Shown piece by piece: positions 1-8,521 of a DNA stretch of 64,000 nt. Each line of letters opens with the position of its first letter. Position 1 is the first letter of the stretch. The position numbers and the translations under genes were made by a program. The DNA is from Planctomycetota bacterium. GTDB lineage: Bacteria > Planctomycetota > JAJSAM01 > JAJVHW01. A model generated the notes under the pieces. It was not told the origin of the DNA, ran no database searches, and saw nothing but the letters and a program-made list of their open reading frames with translations. The stretch is taken from the NCBI GenBank assembly GCA_021776825.1, contig JAJFFG010000020.1, positions 1 through 64,000 on the forward strand, given 5' to 3'.

Positions 1-92
1 CACCGCGCTCCCTCGTGCCCTCCCGACGAAGAACGCCCGCACACCAATCCCCATAGCGCGACGGCGACGACGGGCCCGCGGCTCAGTCCAAT

Positions 93-135
93 GGGTTCTT
101 CCTGGCATCGCGCGGCGCGACATCAGGAAGAACCC
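93..135. repeat. 12-bp perfect inverted repeat (hairpin)
   Basis: GGGTTCTTCCTG at 93-104 pairs perfectly with CAGGAAGAACCC at 124-135 around a 19-nt GC-rich loop. It lies about 90 bp beyond the 3' end of the minus-strand ABC1 kinase gene, so it could act as a terminator, but no T-run follows on either strand. It could also be another member of the REP-like palindromes seen elsewhere in the window. I see no gene in 1-228. Confidence 0.6.
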
Positions 136-228
136 TGTTCACTGTCCCCACCTCCGCAGACGGAGTCACGCCCCACCGCACTACCGTGCCAGGAACCGCA
201 TGTCACAGGTCTCGTGCGGCGATCGACG

Positions 229-1671
229 TCAGGTCGCGCTCGGGCCGCGCCCAACGCGCTCGAGCTCTTCGACGCGGATGCGGTGGTGATTGACCTCTGC
301 GTGGAGCGTGTAGGCGAGCGCGGCGATGCCGTAGTTCATCCGGTTCGCCCAGAGGAACACGGCGACCGACTTGGTGTAGCGCCGACGCATGAGCTCGGCC
401 ATCGCATCGAACCCGCGCTTCATGTACTCGGGGTCGGAGAAGTCGAACGGCGCGTCCTCGCGGAAGGACTCGAACGTCCAGTCGCACGAGCGCTTGACGC
501 AGGCGACGTGCCCGTCGTCCTGCAGTTCCTTCTCGGTCATCAACGCACCGTCGCGGAGCAGGTCGACGTAGTCCGCGCCCCCATGCTGCGCCGCACGCTC
601 CGCCGTGAGGAAGAGCGGCCACTCTTCGTCAGTGGCTTCGCGGAAGCAGCCGAAGTCGATGAGGCCGAGGCGCCCGTCGGGGAGCGCGAGGAAGTTGCCC
701 GGGTTGGGGTCCGCGGCGATCAGGCGACCGTCGAACAGCAGGCGTGACGTGACGCGCAGGATCTGGGCCGCGTGGCGGTTGCGCACCGCCGCCGAAGGCC
801 CGGTAGTCATGAACTCGCGCGGATGCAGGCCGTCGAGATAGTCCATCGTCAGCACGCGCCGGCTCGAGAGCTCGGCGTAGGTGCGCGGGATGACAACATC
901 GTCGAGATCGGCGAGGAGCGCACGCGCCTTCTCGGAGTTCGCACGCTCGTTCTCGTAGTCGGCCTCGAGGAGCAGAATGCGCTCGATCTCGGCGCCGTTC
1001 TCGATGAAGTTGTCCCAGTCCTTCAGGAGCCGCATCGGCTGCATCAGTGCGCGTCCATTTGCGAAGTCGGCCTGGATTGTGCGGGCGATGCCCGGGTACT
1101 GGATCTTGACCGCCACGCGCTCCCCGGTGTGCAGGCGTGCCCGATGGACCTGCCCGAGCGAAGCGGCCGCGAACGCGTCCGTCTCGAACTCCCGGAACAG
1201 GGTCTCGGGATCACCGCCGAGTTCGCTGCGGACCTGCTCGCGCAGCAGCGAGTAGTGCATCGGCGGGGCCTCGCTGTGGAGCGCCGCCAGCGTCTCGACG
1301 AACTCGTCGGGCACGAACTCGGGGTAGCTGGCGAGGATCTGGCCGACCTTCATGATCGCGCCGCGCAGGTAGCTCATGCTGCCCAGGAGCTTCACCGCCG
1401 CAGAGAGGTGCGCCTCGCGCTTGAGCCGCGCCCGCCGGTCCGCGCCGGCGAACCCGGAGCGGATCCAGTACGCGAGGTACGCGGCTGCGAGGCGGGCCTG
1501 CAGCGAGCCGAGCGACCACATGCGGAACAGGCGGCCCGTGGGGACCGGCTTCGAGGAGAGCGCGCTCAACAGAGTGCGAAGCTCCTCGTCGCGCGAGACG
1601 GGGCCGCGCAGATCCTCGGGGAGTGCGGCCAGCAGTTCGGCGGCCCGCGGGTTGACGACGTTGGCGTCCAT
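229..1671 (-). CDS. ABC1/AarF/UbiB-family atypical kinase
   Basis: The 480-residue product has the ABC1 (UbiB/ADCK) signatures: MKVGQ near residues 107-111 (the KxGQ motif that replaces a normal P-loop), AAASLGQ at 168-174, the VAIK-like VAVKIQYPG at 186-194, the catalytic-loop equivalent DPNPGNF at 321-327 and the metal-binding LIDFG at 337-341. The family are atypical ATPases/kinases, best known for supporting ubiquinone synthesis and lipid homeostasis; the substrate cannot be read from sequence. The start is the ATG at 1671, preceded by a GAGGAGA ribosome-binding site. The gene begins 12 bp after the stop of the TetR gene, so the two form an operon and are probably controlled together by the palindrome upstream of the regulator. 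Family assignment is firm; the role in quinone metabolism is inference. Confidence 0.92.
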   Translation of the reverse strand: MDANVVNPRAAELLAALPEDLRGPVSRDEELRTLLSALSSKPVPTGRLFRMWSLGSLQARLAAAYLAYWIRSGFAGADRRARLKREAHLSAAVKLLGSMSYLRGAIMKVGQILASYPEFVPDEFVETLAALHSEAPPMHYSLLREQVRSELGGDPETLFREFETDAFAAASLGQVHRARLHTGERVAVKIQYPGIARTIQADFANGRALMQPMRLLKDWDNFIENGAEIERILLLEADYENERANSEKARALLADLDDVVIPRTYAELSSRRVLTMDYLDGLHPREFMTTGPSAAVRNRHAAQILRVTSRLLFDGRLIAADPNPGNFLALPDGRLGLIDFGCFREATDEEWPLFLTAERAAQHGGADYVDLLRDGALMTEKELQDDGHVACVKRSCDWTFESFREDAPFDFSDPEYMKRGFDAMAELMRRRYTKSVAVFLWANRMNYGIAALAYTLHAEVNHHRIRVEELERVGRGPSAT

Positions 1672-1683
1672 GATGATCTCTCC

Positions 1684-2286
1684 TCAGTCCCCTCGTGGTG
1701 AGGGCAGCGTTCCGACGAACAGCCCGAGCGACCGATCGAGTACGACCAGGGTCTCGCTCTGCTTCTCCGACTCGTCCCGCGACCAGAACGCCAGAACGCC
1801 GAGGTAGAGCGTCCAGTAGAGGTGCACGGAGACGAAGTGGGGCTCCTCGACGAGTCCACCGTCGCGGAGGAGGTCCGCGACCGTCTCGAGGTGCCGCAGC
1901 CGCAGTTCCTCGCCCTGCTCGGCGGTCGCCGAACGGCTGAACGGGCTGAGCGCCGTCTCGAAGACCTCGCCCAGGAAGGGTCGATACGGGGCGAGTTCCC
2001 GCAGCCCGAACGCGATGTGGCCGAACAGCGCCTCCTCGAGCGTTTCGTCGGGGCGCCGCGCCGCCCGAAACGCCGTGCGACCGCGCTCGAGGGCCTCCGC
2101 CGCAAGCGTCATGGCGACGGCTTCCTTGTTCGGGAAGTAGTTGAAGAGCGTGCCCGTGGCGATGCCGGCCGCCCGCGCGAGGTCACGCGTCGACGAACCG
2201 GTGAAGCCCTGCGAACCGAACAACCGCCGGGCCGCCGCCAGGATCCGCTTCCGCGTCTCCCGCTTCGCCTGGGCCGTGATCCTCAT
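1684..2286 (-). CDS. TetR/AcrR-family transcriptional regulator
   Basis: The 200-residue protein has an N-terminal TetR helix-turn-helix (residues ~10-57; the core TRDLARAAGIATGTLFNYF is typical of the recognition helix region) and a C-terminal ligand-binding domain too divergent to name its ligand. It is the first gene of a two-gene operon with the ABC1 kinase. A perfect 20-bp palindrome begins 13 bp upstream of its start codon, and a related palindrome lies further upstream, so autorepression is likely. The ligand may be a lipid, quinone or hydrophobic compound given the partner kinase, but that is inference. The ATG at 2286 is chosen because the HTH begins a few residues later. Confidence 0.9.
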   Translation of the reverse strand: MRITAQAKRETRKRILAAARRLFGSQGFTGSSTRDLARAAGIATGTLFNYFPNKEAVAMTLAAEALERGRTAFRAARRPDETLEEALFGHIAFGLRELAPYRPFLGEVFETALSPFSRSATAEQGEELRLRHLETVADLLRDGGLVEEPHFVSVHLYWTLYLGVLAFWSRDESEKQSETLVVLDRSLGLFVGTLPSPRGD

Positions 2287-2298
2287 CGGGCGCGCTCC

Positions 2299-2318
2299 AA
2301 TATGAGCATGCTCATATT
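2299..2318. promoter_or_regulatory. Perfect 20-bp palindrome, probable TetR operator (site 1)
   Basis: AATATGAGCATGCTCATATT is its own reverse complement over all 20 bases and sits 13 bp upstream of the TetR start codon. Its core TGAGCNNGCTCA recurs at 2352-2363. Length, symmetry and placement fit autoregulatory TetR operators. The A/T-rich flanks stand out against the GC-rich surroundings and may overlap the promoter. Confidence 0.8.
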
Positions 2319-2351
2319 ATGCACGGCCGCCGAGCCCTCGCCACGACAAAA

Positions 2352-2363
2352 TGAGCGCGCTCA
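2352..2363. promoter_or_regulatory. Second palindrome sharing the operator core (site 2)
   Basis: TGAGCGCGCTCA is a perfect 12-bp palindrome with the same TGAGC..GCTCA half-sites as site 1. The two centres are 49 bp apart, close to five helical turns, so two dimers could bind on the same face of the DNA. That it is a real second operator is inference. Confidence 0.6.
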
Positions 2364-2404
2364 CAATGGAGCGAGGGAGCCGCAGCCTAGGCCGGACTGA
2401 CATG

Positions 2405-2515
2405 CCGAACCCGGTCAGATTCGTCGGTCCAAGGATCCGCGGCCTCTCCGGCGTGGACTGGCGACCGCTGCTCCGAAGAATCTGACCGGGTTCGGTATCA
2501 CGGGTTCGGTATCAC
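2405..2515. repeat. Palindromic REP-like element, CCGAACCCGG family, copy 1
   Basis: CCGAACCCGGTCAGATTC at 2405-2422 is matched by its exact reverse complement at 2478-2495 (18-bp perfect arms, 55-bp interior). The right end carries a 14-bp tandem duplication (GGGTTCGGTATCAC at 2488-2501 and 2502-2515). A second, more decayed member with the same GAACCCGGTCAGATTC core is at 29988-30112. No transposase reading frame is visible inside. It lies between the TetR operator region and the 3' end of the next minus-strand gene; the rest of 2364-2560 holds nothing else recognisable. Confidence 0.75.
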
Positions 2516-2560
2516 GCGTCGAAGTAGGGCGGGCCGTTCGGCACACCGGACTGCAGCCGG

Positions 2561-5236
2561 TCAGTCCCGCGTCAGCGTGAGCCAGACATCGGTCGACGCT
2601 GCGCGGACGTCCTCGATGACTGCCGAGCAAGCGTGGGACCCGTGGTGTCCTGTGATCCGCACGGTCCAGGGGCCGTCGTCGCGTGGAACGTGCGCCGTGA
2701 ATGCACCGTCGCTGTTCAGGTCGCCGGTGACGTACCAGCCGGAGGCGTTCCCGATGCGGAACTCACCGCGTTCGGGAGGACGGCCGTTCGCCAGGATCGC
2801 ACGGCCGGAGACGAGGTCGGATGCTCGCCATTGCAGTGTGACCTCGTCATCGTCGGGGCCCACCTCAGCAGACCGAGGCGGACTCCACTCACCGAATGCC
2901 ACGCCGGAGAGCGACCAGCGCGTGTCGTCGCGTGCCGGGAGGCTCGCGTTTCCATTGGCGTCTGTCGTGAGCATCCCGCCCGCGCCGCTCCCCGCAACCG
3001 AGTAGAGGATGATCGCTCCTTCGATGCGGAAGCCGTCCGGTGAGCGCGCCCGGACGACGGGAGAGTGACTGCCTTCTGCCGCGGTCGCGACCAGGAGGGC
3101 GTCTGCTTCGGGCATGACGCCGTCGGCCCGGGCTCGTAGGCCGGAGTCCGAGTCGAAGGGGCTCCCGCTCCCACTCACCACACCGCCGAAGACGACGCTC
3201 GTCGGAACACCGATGGCAACCGTCCCGCGGAACTGCCCGTCACCGTCGGTCCGCGTCGTCCCGACGTCGCGCCCGGACTGCTGCAGCACGAGTTGCGCAC
3301 CTGCGATGGGTTGCCGATCGAAGTCGATGAGCTGACCACGGACGATCGCACCCGGCGCGACGACGATGGTCAGCTCGCGCTCCGTGAATGCCACGATGCG
3401 TGCTTCGCTCCCGAGCCAGACCGCGTCCTCGTTCTCCGACGGGACTGCCGAGACACTACATTCGACACCGGCACGCGTGACGTCAACGCTGCCGTCGGCC
3501 GCGGTCCGCACGAGGATGGGGCTTCGTCCCGTCGAAGTGACTAGGACGGTGATCCCGGGTAGCGGCCGAGCGTCGACGTCGACAACTCGTACGGTGAGTG
3601 GCGAGCCCTCGATCGTGAATTGCAGCGGCTCTGGGTCCTCGCCGGCGCTCACCGTCAGATTGCGAGTCACCGCCGCATGTCCCGTTGGCCGAACGAACAC
3701 GATGTAGTCACCCGGACCCACGTCGGCGAACGCGAACCGCCCGAGGTCGTCGGTCGCCTGCTCGCGTTGCGCCACCCCCCGCGGCGGAGAGACTCGCCCG
3801 GTCGCGGCGCTCGCCCACGGCAGGAGCGTGACGGCGGCGCGCCTCACCGGGGCGTCATCTGTGTCGATCACCGTGCCGACGATCGACTGCGCGGGAGACA
3901 GGACGATGTCACCGAGGTCATGCACATGCGAAGGGGCGTCGAGTGTGATCGCAGCGATGGTCCCTCCGTGGCCGTCGGCGGCGACGGTGAGGAAGTGCTG
4001 CAACACAGTATCGATCCCGAGTATCTCGAACGACCCGTCGTCACCCGAGATGGCATGTCCGCCGCTCATGTGCCAGCCCTCTTCCGCGCCCTCGAGCCCT
4101 ACGAAGGAGACGAGCGCCCCCGCGACAGGATTGAGATCGACGTCAACGACACGCCCGGTTGCCGTCGCGCTGGCGTGCAGTGTGAGGATGAGGTCGCCCT
4201 CGCCGGCTGTCATGGAGACCGGGATGAAGCCCGGTGCACGTGCGTAGACGTCGGTGGTTCCCTTGCCGTCCCACGTCGGGATCGCGAACCGACCCGCGTG
4301 GTCCACAGCGGCTGCGTCGGTGAAGCTCTCGCGCAACGCGGCCTCGGCGCCTTCAACGATGTCCCCTGCTACGTCGACCACGCGGCCTCGCAACGCGGTT
4401 GGACTCTGCGTGCGGACGGTCGCCGTTGCGGTCCCCTCGAGGGGCAGCATGACGCGCGTGCCCGTCACGAGCTGCAGACACCCGGGCGCCCGGCTGACGA
4501 ACACGGAAGCGCCCGGCGGCAACCCCACGAAATCGCACTCGCCGTCGGCGTCTGTCGTCACATCCAAGGTCACTTCAACGTCGTTTGCGTATTGTCGCGA
4601 GACACGCAGCGCGACCCCCGGTTCGGGGGCGCCTTCCGCCGTTCGGGCGCTCACATGAAGTTGAACACCTGAGTCGAGAACGACACGCATGTACTCGCCT
4701 GCTCGACGGTGTGGGAGATCCGCTCGGCGGAGGTCCTGCGCGCGAATGGAGACAGTGACCACGGCGCCGGGGGACAGGCGAAGGGCGAACGTGCCGTCCG
4801 TGGACGTGCGCGTCTCTCCGACGACGATGCGTTCGCCGAAACCGTCGTAGTGGAACGTACCCAGGTCGAACCAAGGGCAATGCGACGCCTCCACGAGGGC
4901 GCCTGGCACCGGTGTGCCGTCCGCGCGCACGACGACTCCATGAAGGTCCCGATCACGGTCGATCGTCGAGAGGTCGACCGGGTCGGGGTCAGGGGTGTCT
5001 GTCCCCACGGTCTCGATCGCAGACGACGCGCCAACGGGAGGCGGCGGAACTCTCACGCGCTGCCGTTGTCGATCACCGACGTGTCGCGAGGCCGCCGCGC
5101 GCGCATGTGCGATCCCTTCGCGCTCCGATTGGCAATCAGAGAACAACAACCACGCCACTCCAACGCCGATGGCCAGGGAGGCCAGCGCGCAGCCAATCCA
5201 CCGCAGTCGTCGACTCCGACTTCGTCCGTCGTTCAT
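2561..5236 (-). CDS. Large exported protein of carboxypeptidase-regulatory-like repeats (891 aa)
   Basis: The product starts with a basic stretch and one hydrophobic segment (residues ~11-32, RWIGCALASLAIGVGVAWLL), so it is probably a membrane-anchored or secreted protein. The remainder is a series of ~90-residue beta-sandwich units of the carboxypeptidase regulatory-like (transthyretin-like) type, recognised by recurring G.V.D..G.P..GA.V phrases followed by T...G.F....L.PG.Y. No enzymatic motif is visible. Two larger proteins of the same build are at 17730-21656 and 30194-34108. Such proteins are abundant in Planctomycetota and related bacteria and are thought to act in surface structure or adhesion; the specific role is unknown. 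Confidence 0.8.
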   Translation of the reverse strand: MNDGRSRSRRLRWIGCALASLAIGVGVAWLLFSDCQSEREGIAHARAAASRHVGDRQRQRVRVPPPPVGASSAIETVGTDTPDPDPVDLSTIDRDRDLHGVVVRADGTPVPGALVEASHCPWFDLGTFHYDGFGERIVVGETRTSTDGTFALRLSPGAVVTVSIRAQDLRRADLPHRRAGEYMRVVLDSGVQLHVSARTAEGAPEPGVALRVSRQYANDVEVTLDVTTDADGECDFVGLPPGASVFVSRAPGCLQLVTGTRVMLPLEGTATATVRTQSPTALRGRVVDVAGDIVEGAEAALRESFTDAAAVDHAGRFAIPTWDGKGTTDVYARAPGFIPVSMTAGEGDLILTLHASATATGRVVDVDLNPVAGALVSFVGLEGAEEGWHMSGGHAISGDDGSFEILGIDTVLQHFLTVAADGHGGTIAAITLDAPSHVHDLGDIVLSPAQSIVGTVIDTDDAPVRRAAVTLLPWASAATGRVSPPRGVAQREQATDDLGRFAFADVGPGDYIVFVRPTGHAAVTRNLTVSAGEDPEPLQFTIEGSPLTVRVVDVDARPLPGITVLVTSTGRSPILVRTAADGSVDVTRAGVECSVSAVPSENEDAVWLGSEARIVAFTERELTIVVAPGAIVRGQLIDFDRQPIAGAQLVLQQSGRDVGTTRTDGDGQFRGTVAIGVPTSVVFGGVVSGSGSPFDSDSGLRARADGVMPEADALLVATAAEGSHSPVVRARSPDGFRIEGAIILYSVAGSGAGGMLTTDANGNASLPARDDTRWSLSGVAFGEWSPPRSAEVGPDDDEVTLQWRASDLVSGRAILANGRPPERGEFRIGNASGWYVTGDLNSDGAFTAHVPRDDGPWTVRITGHHGSHACSAVIEDVRAASTDVWLTLTRD

Positions 5237-5292
5237 TCCGCCTCCGCCCGACCGCCTCGTCGGGCCAACTGTGCTATCGGACTAGCGCAGTC

Positions 5293-5642
5293 GTCATACG
5301 GAGTCAGGACCGATTTTCCGGAGTTCACCTCCTCCGGCCGCGCGGTCGTTGTGATCGATGTAGCGCACCGGTGCGGCGCGGTACGCATGCGTCGTGACGG
5401 GATTGGACCAGAAGCGTCCCCGGAAGAGCGAACCGCTCGCGCCGCGCGGGACCGGAACTAGCGAGCGTCGCTGCGCCGCTCGATCACCGTCCACTTCGCG
5501 ATCCCGCGGTTGATGACGTGGTGCCAGAATCCCGGCTCGTCCCCTCGATCGCGTCGTGCCATGCCGCACCTCCCAGGAGAAGGTCGCGGGAGGACGGCGG
5601 GCGGTTACGAACTCCGGAAAACCTGTCCTGACTCCGTATGAC
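5293..5642. mobile_element. Decayed REP/RAYT element with 34-bp terminal inverted repeats
   Basis: The 350-bp element is bounded by GTCATACGGAGTCAGGAC (5293-5310) and its exact reverse complement (5625-5642). Inside these lie a 3-bp spacer and a second perfectly matched arm, TTTTCCGGAGTTC (5314-5326) against GAACTCCGGAAAA (5609-5621). Between the arms is an internally deleted minus-strand gene of the REP-associated tyrosine transposase (Y1_Tnp/TnpA_REP) family. The element lies between the divergent genes that start at 5236 (minus) and 5714 (plus). A solo half-site occurs at 6189-6202. Confidence 0.8.
5294..5562 (-). pseudogene. REP-associated tyrosine transposase, internally deleted remnant
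   Basis: From the ATG at 5562 (behind GGGAGG) the frame reads MARRDRGDEPGFWHHVINRG, the characteristic RAYT N-terminus, and continues to about residue 34, where a stop codon occurs at 5458-5460. In another frame the C-terminal part follows: LFRGRFWSNPVTTHAYR then APVRYIDHNDRAAG, matching the usual RAYT C-terminal region. About half the protein, including the HUH metal-binding motif and the catalytic tyrosine region, is missing, so the product cannot be active. Assignment rests on remembered family sequence; the N- and C-terminal matches are close. Confidence 0.8.
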
Positions 5643-5713
5643 GATCACGTTCAGCGGTCTCGGTACTCGAGCGCTTGCCCGGGCTCACGCGCCCACGCCG
5701 GTATCGTGTTCGC

Positions 5714-6181
5714 GTGGCACGCTTCACTGCCTCGATCGACATCCGCGCGGAGCCACGCGCCGTCTTCGAGTTGACGCACGACTACGACCGCCGCCTCACG
5801 TGGGACTCTCTGCTTCGGGAGGCACGCCTCCTCGATGACGCGCCCCGCGCAGCAGTCGGCGTGAGGACGCTCTGCGTCGGCAAGAGTCGGCTGTTCGGCC
5901 TAGGCGTCGAATCGGTCTACATCACGTTCGATCCGCCATGGCGCGCGGCGGTGCGCATGACGCGCGGCCCCCGCATCTTCGAGACGTTCGCCGCCACGAT
6001 CTGCCACGACGCTCAAGGGCCAGGCACCACGCGGGTCACGTACCAAGGCCACGTCACGACGCGTCCCCGGTGGCTGCGCTGGCTCGTGGAACCGATCGTC
6101 GGACTGATGTTCCGTCGCGAGACGCATCGTCGGCTCGCGGCGCTGAAGGCCGCGCTGGAGCCGCGGACAGAGCGCGAGTAG
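5714..6181 (+). CDS. SRPBCC (START/polyketide-cyclase-like) ligand-binding protein
   Basis: Starting at the GTG at 5714, the 155-residue product begins ARFTASIDIRAEPRAVFELT, the first strand and helix of an SRPBCC fold, and ends in the long amphipathic C-terminal helix (ETHRRLAALKAALEP). A longer frame exists upstream, but its extra residues overlap the edge of the transposon remnant and are unlike the fold. SRPBCC proteins bind hydrophobic ligands or act as cyclases/aromatases; nothing here fixes the ligand. It stands alone, converging on the Sel1-repeat gene, with a REP half-site in the 18-bp gap. Confidence 0.75.
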   Translation: MARFTASIDIRAEPRAVFELTHDYDRRLTWDSLLREARLLDDAPRAAVGVRTLCVGKSRLFGLGVESVYITFDPPWRAAVRMTRGPRIFETFAATICHDAQGPGTTRVTYQGHVTTRPRWLRWLVEPIVGLMFRRETHRRLAALKAALEPRTERE

Positions 6182-6188
6182 CGGACCG

Positions 6189-6202
6189 GTCATACGGAGT
6201 CA
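6189..6202. repeat. Solo half-site of the RAYT element terminal repeat
   Basis: GTCATACGGAGTCA is identical to the outer 14 bp of the 5293-5642 element. It fills the junction of two convergent genes: it begins 7 bp after the SRPBCC stop, and its last three bases (tca) are the stop codon of the Sel1-repeat gene on the other strand. Confidence 0.65.
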
Positions 6203-6991
6203 CGCACCACCGAGGGCTCGATAGCGCTTCCGCGCGCGTGGATGACCGTTCTCCCACGCAACTCGAAAGAGTTCCCGCGCCCGGTCAGGGTCCGCCGGGA
6301 CGCCATCGCCGGCCTCGTAGATCTCTGCCAGGACGAACGGCGCATCACACTCCTCGAACTGCATGGCTCGCTCGAGCCACTGCACGGCGGCCGTCACGTC
6401 CCGAATCACACCTCGCCCATTGCGGTAGCACCAGGCGAGGTTGAACATCCCATCGACGTTGCCAGCGTCCGCGGACCTACGGAACCACATGAACGCCGCA
6501 GCGTCGTCCTGCGGCGCGCCGTCGCCGCCTGAGTGGGCGTTGCCCAGCTGGAACTGCGCCGCCGCATTCCCCGCCTCGGCCTGAGCGCGGATCTCTGACG
6601 GGTCTTCCGGGACGGACGACAGGGAGCCGTGCTCGTCGAGCTCCCGCTCGATGCGACTCGCCACACGCGGCGGCACGGGATCAGCGCGGCTGAACACATG
6701 CAGGCCTTGATTCTCTGCGAATTCGATCAGCCTGTCGAAGTCGGTCTGACGCAGCGCGCCAGCGAGCGCGACTTCCGCGGAGCTGTGGTCGATCTCGCAG
6801 ACGAAGCGGGCGTGATCGCCCTCTTCCGCGTCGAAGCCGGGGAACTGCGCACGCACTGCCCGCTCGAGTTCGTCGGGATCCAACTCCGCGAGCTCGGGCG
6901 TCGCGATGTCAGCATCCAGCCGCGCCGACGTGACCGCCGGGTGCGGCCGCCTGCCCTTCGCGTAGCGCCAGAAGTGAAGGTCGAAGCTCAT
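6200..6991 (-). CDS. Sel1-like repeat protein
   Basis: 263 residues with no signal peptide. The N-terminal half (to ~130) is not recognised. The C-terminal half holds about three Sel1-type TPR units: AEAGNAAAQFQLGNAHSGG, then ADAGNVDGMFNLAWCYRNG, then a third around APFVLAEIYEAGDGVPADP. Sel1 repeats mediate protein-protein contacts. The start is only 4 bp after the stop of the NUDIX gene, so the two are probably cotranscribed. The stop codon overlaps a REP half-site. Confidence 0.8.
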   Translation of the reverse strand: MSFDLHFWRYAKGRRPHPAVTSARLDADIATPELAELDPDELERAVRAQFPGFDAEEGDHARFVCEIDHSSAEVALAGALRQTDFDRLIEFAENQGLHVFSRADPVPPRVASRIERELDEHGSLSSVPEDPSEIRAQAEAGNAAAQFQLGNAHSGGDGAPQDDAAAFMWFRRSADAGNVDGMFNLAWCYRNGRGVIRDVTAAVQWLERAMQFEECDAPFVLAEIYEAGDGVPADPDRARELFRVAWENGHPRARKRYRALGGA

Positions 6992-6995
6992 GTCG

Positions 6996-7466
6996 CTACT
7001 TCCCCGAACGGTCTCTGGCGGACCGCAGGTCGTCCGGGGGGACTAGCACGAACGACAACGGCGGTCCGCTCGGGTCCCAGGCGGCGATCGCGGGGACCAG
7101 TTTCCGCAGGTCGGGGACGAAGGGGAGCGCGTCGTCGGTGACGTCCTCGGGGGCATGCCAGCGGTGCTCGCCTTCGTCAGTCGGGACCAAGTCGCCGTCC
7201 GGAAGACTCCCGCGGAATGCGAAGAGCATGACCGCCGGGTCCTCCAGCACGTGGACGACCGCAGCCAGCGTGAGCCGGCCGGGTTCAAGGCCGGTCTCCT
7301 CGCGCGCTTCGCGGCGGGCGGCGGACTCGATGTCCTCGTCGGGCTCGACGCGGCCGCCGAGGCCGTTCAGGAGGCCGGCGAACCACTTGTGATCGGCGCC
7401 CCGCAGGAACAGCCAGCGGCCGTCGCGCTCCAGGAAGAGCAGAGTCCGAGGAGTCGCCAGGTGCAT
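6996..7466 (-). CDS. NUDIX hydrolase
   Basis: 156 residues with a complete Nudix box at residues 38-60: G38, E44, R52-E53, E56-E57 and G59, matching GX5EX7REUXEEXGU. The enzyme should hydrolyse a nucleoside-diphosphate-linked substrate (damaged dNTP, ADP-ribose or similar) using Mg2+; substrate cannot be assigned. It is first in a two-gene operon with the Sel1 protein and is divergent from the sugar-nucleotide dehydratase gene across 86 bp, which must hold both promoters. Confidence 0.9.
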   Translation of the reverse strand: MHLATPRTLLFLERDGRWLFLRGADHKWFAGLLNGLGGRVEPDEDIESAARREAREETGLEPGRLTLAAVVHVLEDPAVMLFAFRGSLPDGDLVPTDEGEHRWHAPEDVTDDALPFVPDLRKLVPAIAAWDPSGPPLSFVLVPPDDLRSARDRSGK

Positions 7467-7552
7467 GCGTCAGTCGTACCGCAGACGCGCGCGGCTGCCG
7501 CACCCGTTTTCCCTGGGTGACCGGCGGCGGCTTCCAGTCTCCTCAGCCCATC

Positions 7553-8521
7553 ATGACGGCAAAACGACGGCTCCTCGTCACGGGGCACCTGGGCTTCATC
7601 GCATCCGCATTCTGCGAGCGCTTCCGCGATCGGTACGACATCACGGGCGTCGACTTCCTCGGCTGGGGGGCGCTCGAGCGCAACCTCGCCGATGGCGTGA
7701 CCGACGTGCGTGCCGACATCTCGGACGCGGCGCGGATGGCGGTGGTGCTCGACGAGGCGGCGCCGGATGCGATCGTCAACTTCGCGGCCGAGAGTCACGT
7801 GGACCGGTCGATCGACGACGACATCGGCTTCTGGCAGAGCAACGTGCTCGGGGCGCGCGTCCTCGCGATGGAGGCGCAGAAGCGCGGCATCCGGATGGTG
7901 CACGTCTCGACGGACGAGGTGTACGGCGATGCGAAGGACGCGAGCACGGCGTGGACCGAGGACTCCCCCATCTACGCGCGCAACCCCTACTCGGTGACCA
8001 AGGCGGCCGCCGAGATGATGCTGATGTCGTACCACGAGGCGCGCGGCCTCGACGTCGTCGTGACCCGCGGCGCGAACACCATCGGCCCGCGCCAGTACCC
8101 CGAGAAGGCGGTGCCGAAGGCGGTGACCTGCTTCAGCGAGGGTCGCTCCTTCCCGCTGTTCAAGACGCCGGCGCAGCGCATGTGGATGCACGTCGACGAC
8201 CACGCGGCCGGGATCGCGGCCGCCCTCGAGCGTGGCGTGGCTGGACGGGCCTACAACCTGGCGCCGAGCGCGGCGAACGAGGAGTACACGCACGTCGTGA
8301 TCCAGCGCGTGCGCGAGATCGTCGGTCAGGGCGAGATCGAGGAGGTCGAGGACCGCGCTTCGTACGACCTCCGCTACTGGATGGTGGCGGACCGGGCCCG
8401 CGAGGAACTGGGCTGGGAGCCGGAGCACGACCTCGAGTCCACGCTGGCGGCGACGGTCGGCTGGTACCTGGAGAACCGCGACTGGCTCACCGCGGCCAAC
8501 GAGCAGCTGAGGAACGCATGA
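7553..8521 (+). CDS. NAD-dependent sugar-nucleotide epimerase/dehydratase (dTDP-glucose 4,6-dehydratase-like)
   Basis: With the ATG at 7553 the product is 322 residues. It has a Rossmann TGHLGFI at residues 10-16 (the usual TGGxGFIG is altered), the catalytic STDEVYG (119-125, with Asp121-Glu122 as in 4,6-dehydratases) and YSVTK (Tyr146, Lys150). GTG at 7517 would add 12 residues but gives nothing conserved. The gene ends in ATGA overlap with the following amidohydrolase, and that gene overlaps a MOSC gene, so the three form one transcript. Sugar-nucleotide dehydratases normally sit with other sugar genes; these partners are unusual, so the true substrate may not be dTDP-glucose. Confidence 0.82.
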   Translation: MTAKRRLLVTGHLGFIASAFCERFRDRYDITGVDFLGWGALERNLADGVTDVRADISDAARMAVVLDEAAPDAIVNFAAESHVDRSIDDDIGFWQSNVLGARVLAMEAQKRGIRMVHVSTDEVYGDAKDASTAWTEDSPIYARNPYSVTKAAAEMMLMSYHEARGLDVVVTRGANTIGPRQYPEKAVPKAVTCFSEGRSFPLFKTPAQRMWMHVDDHAAGIAAALERGVAGRAYNLAPSAANEEYTHVVIQRVREIVGQGEIEEVEDRASYDLRYWMVADRAREELGWEPEHDLESTLAATVGWYLENRDWLTAANEQLRNA

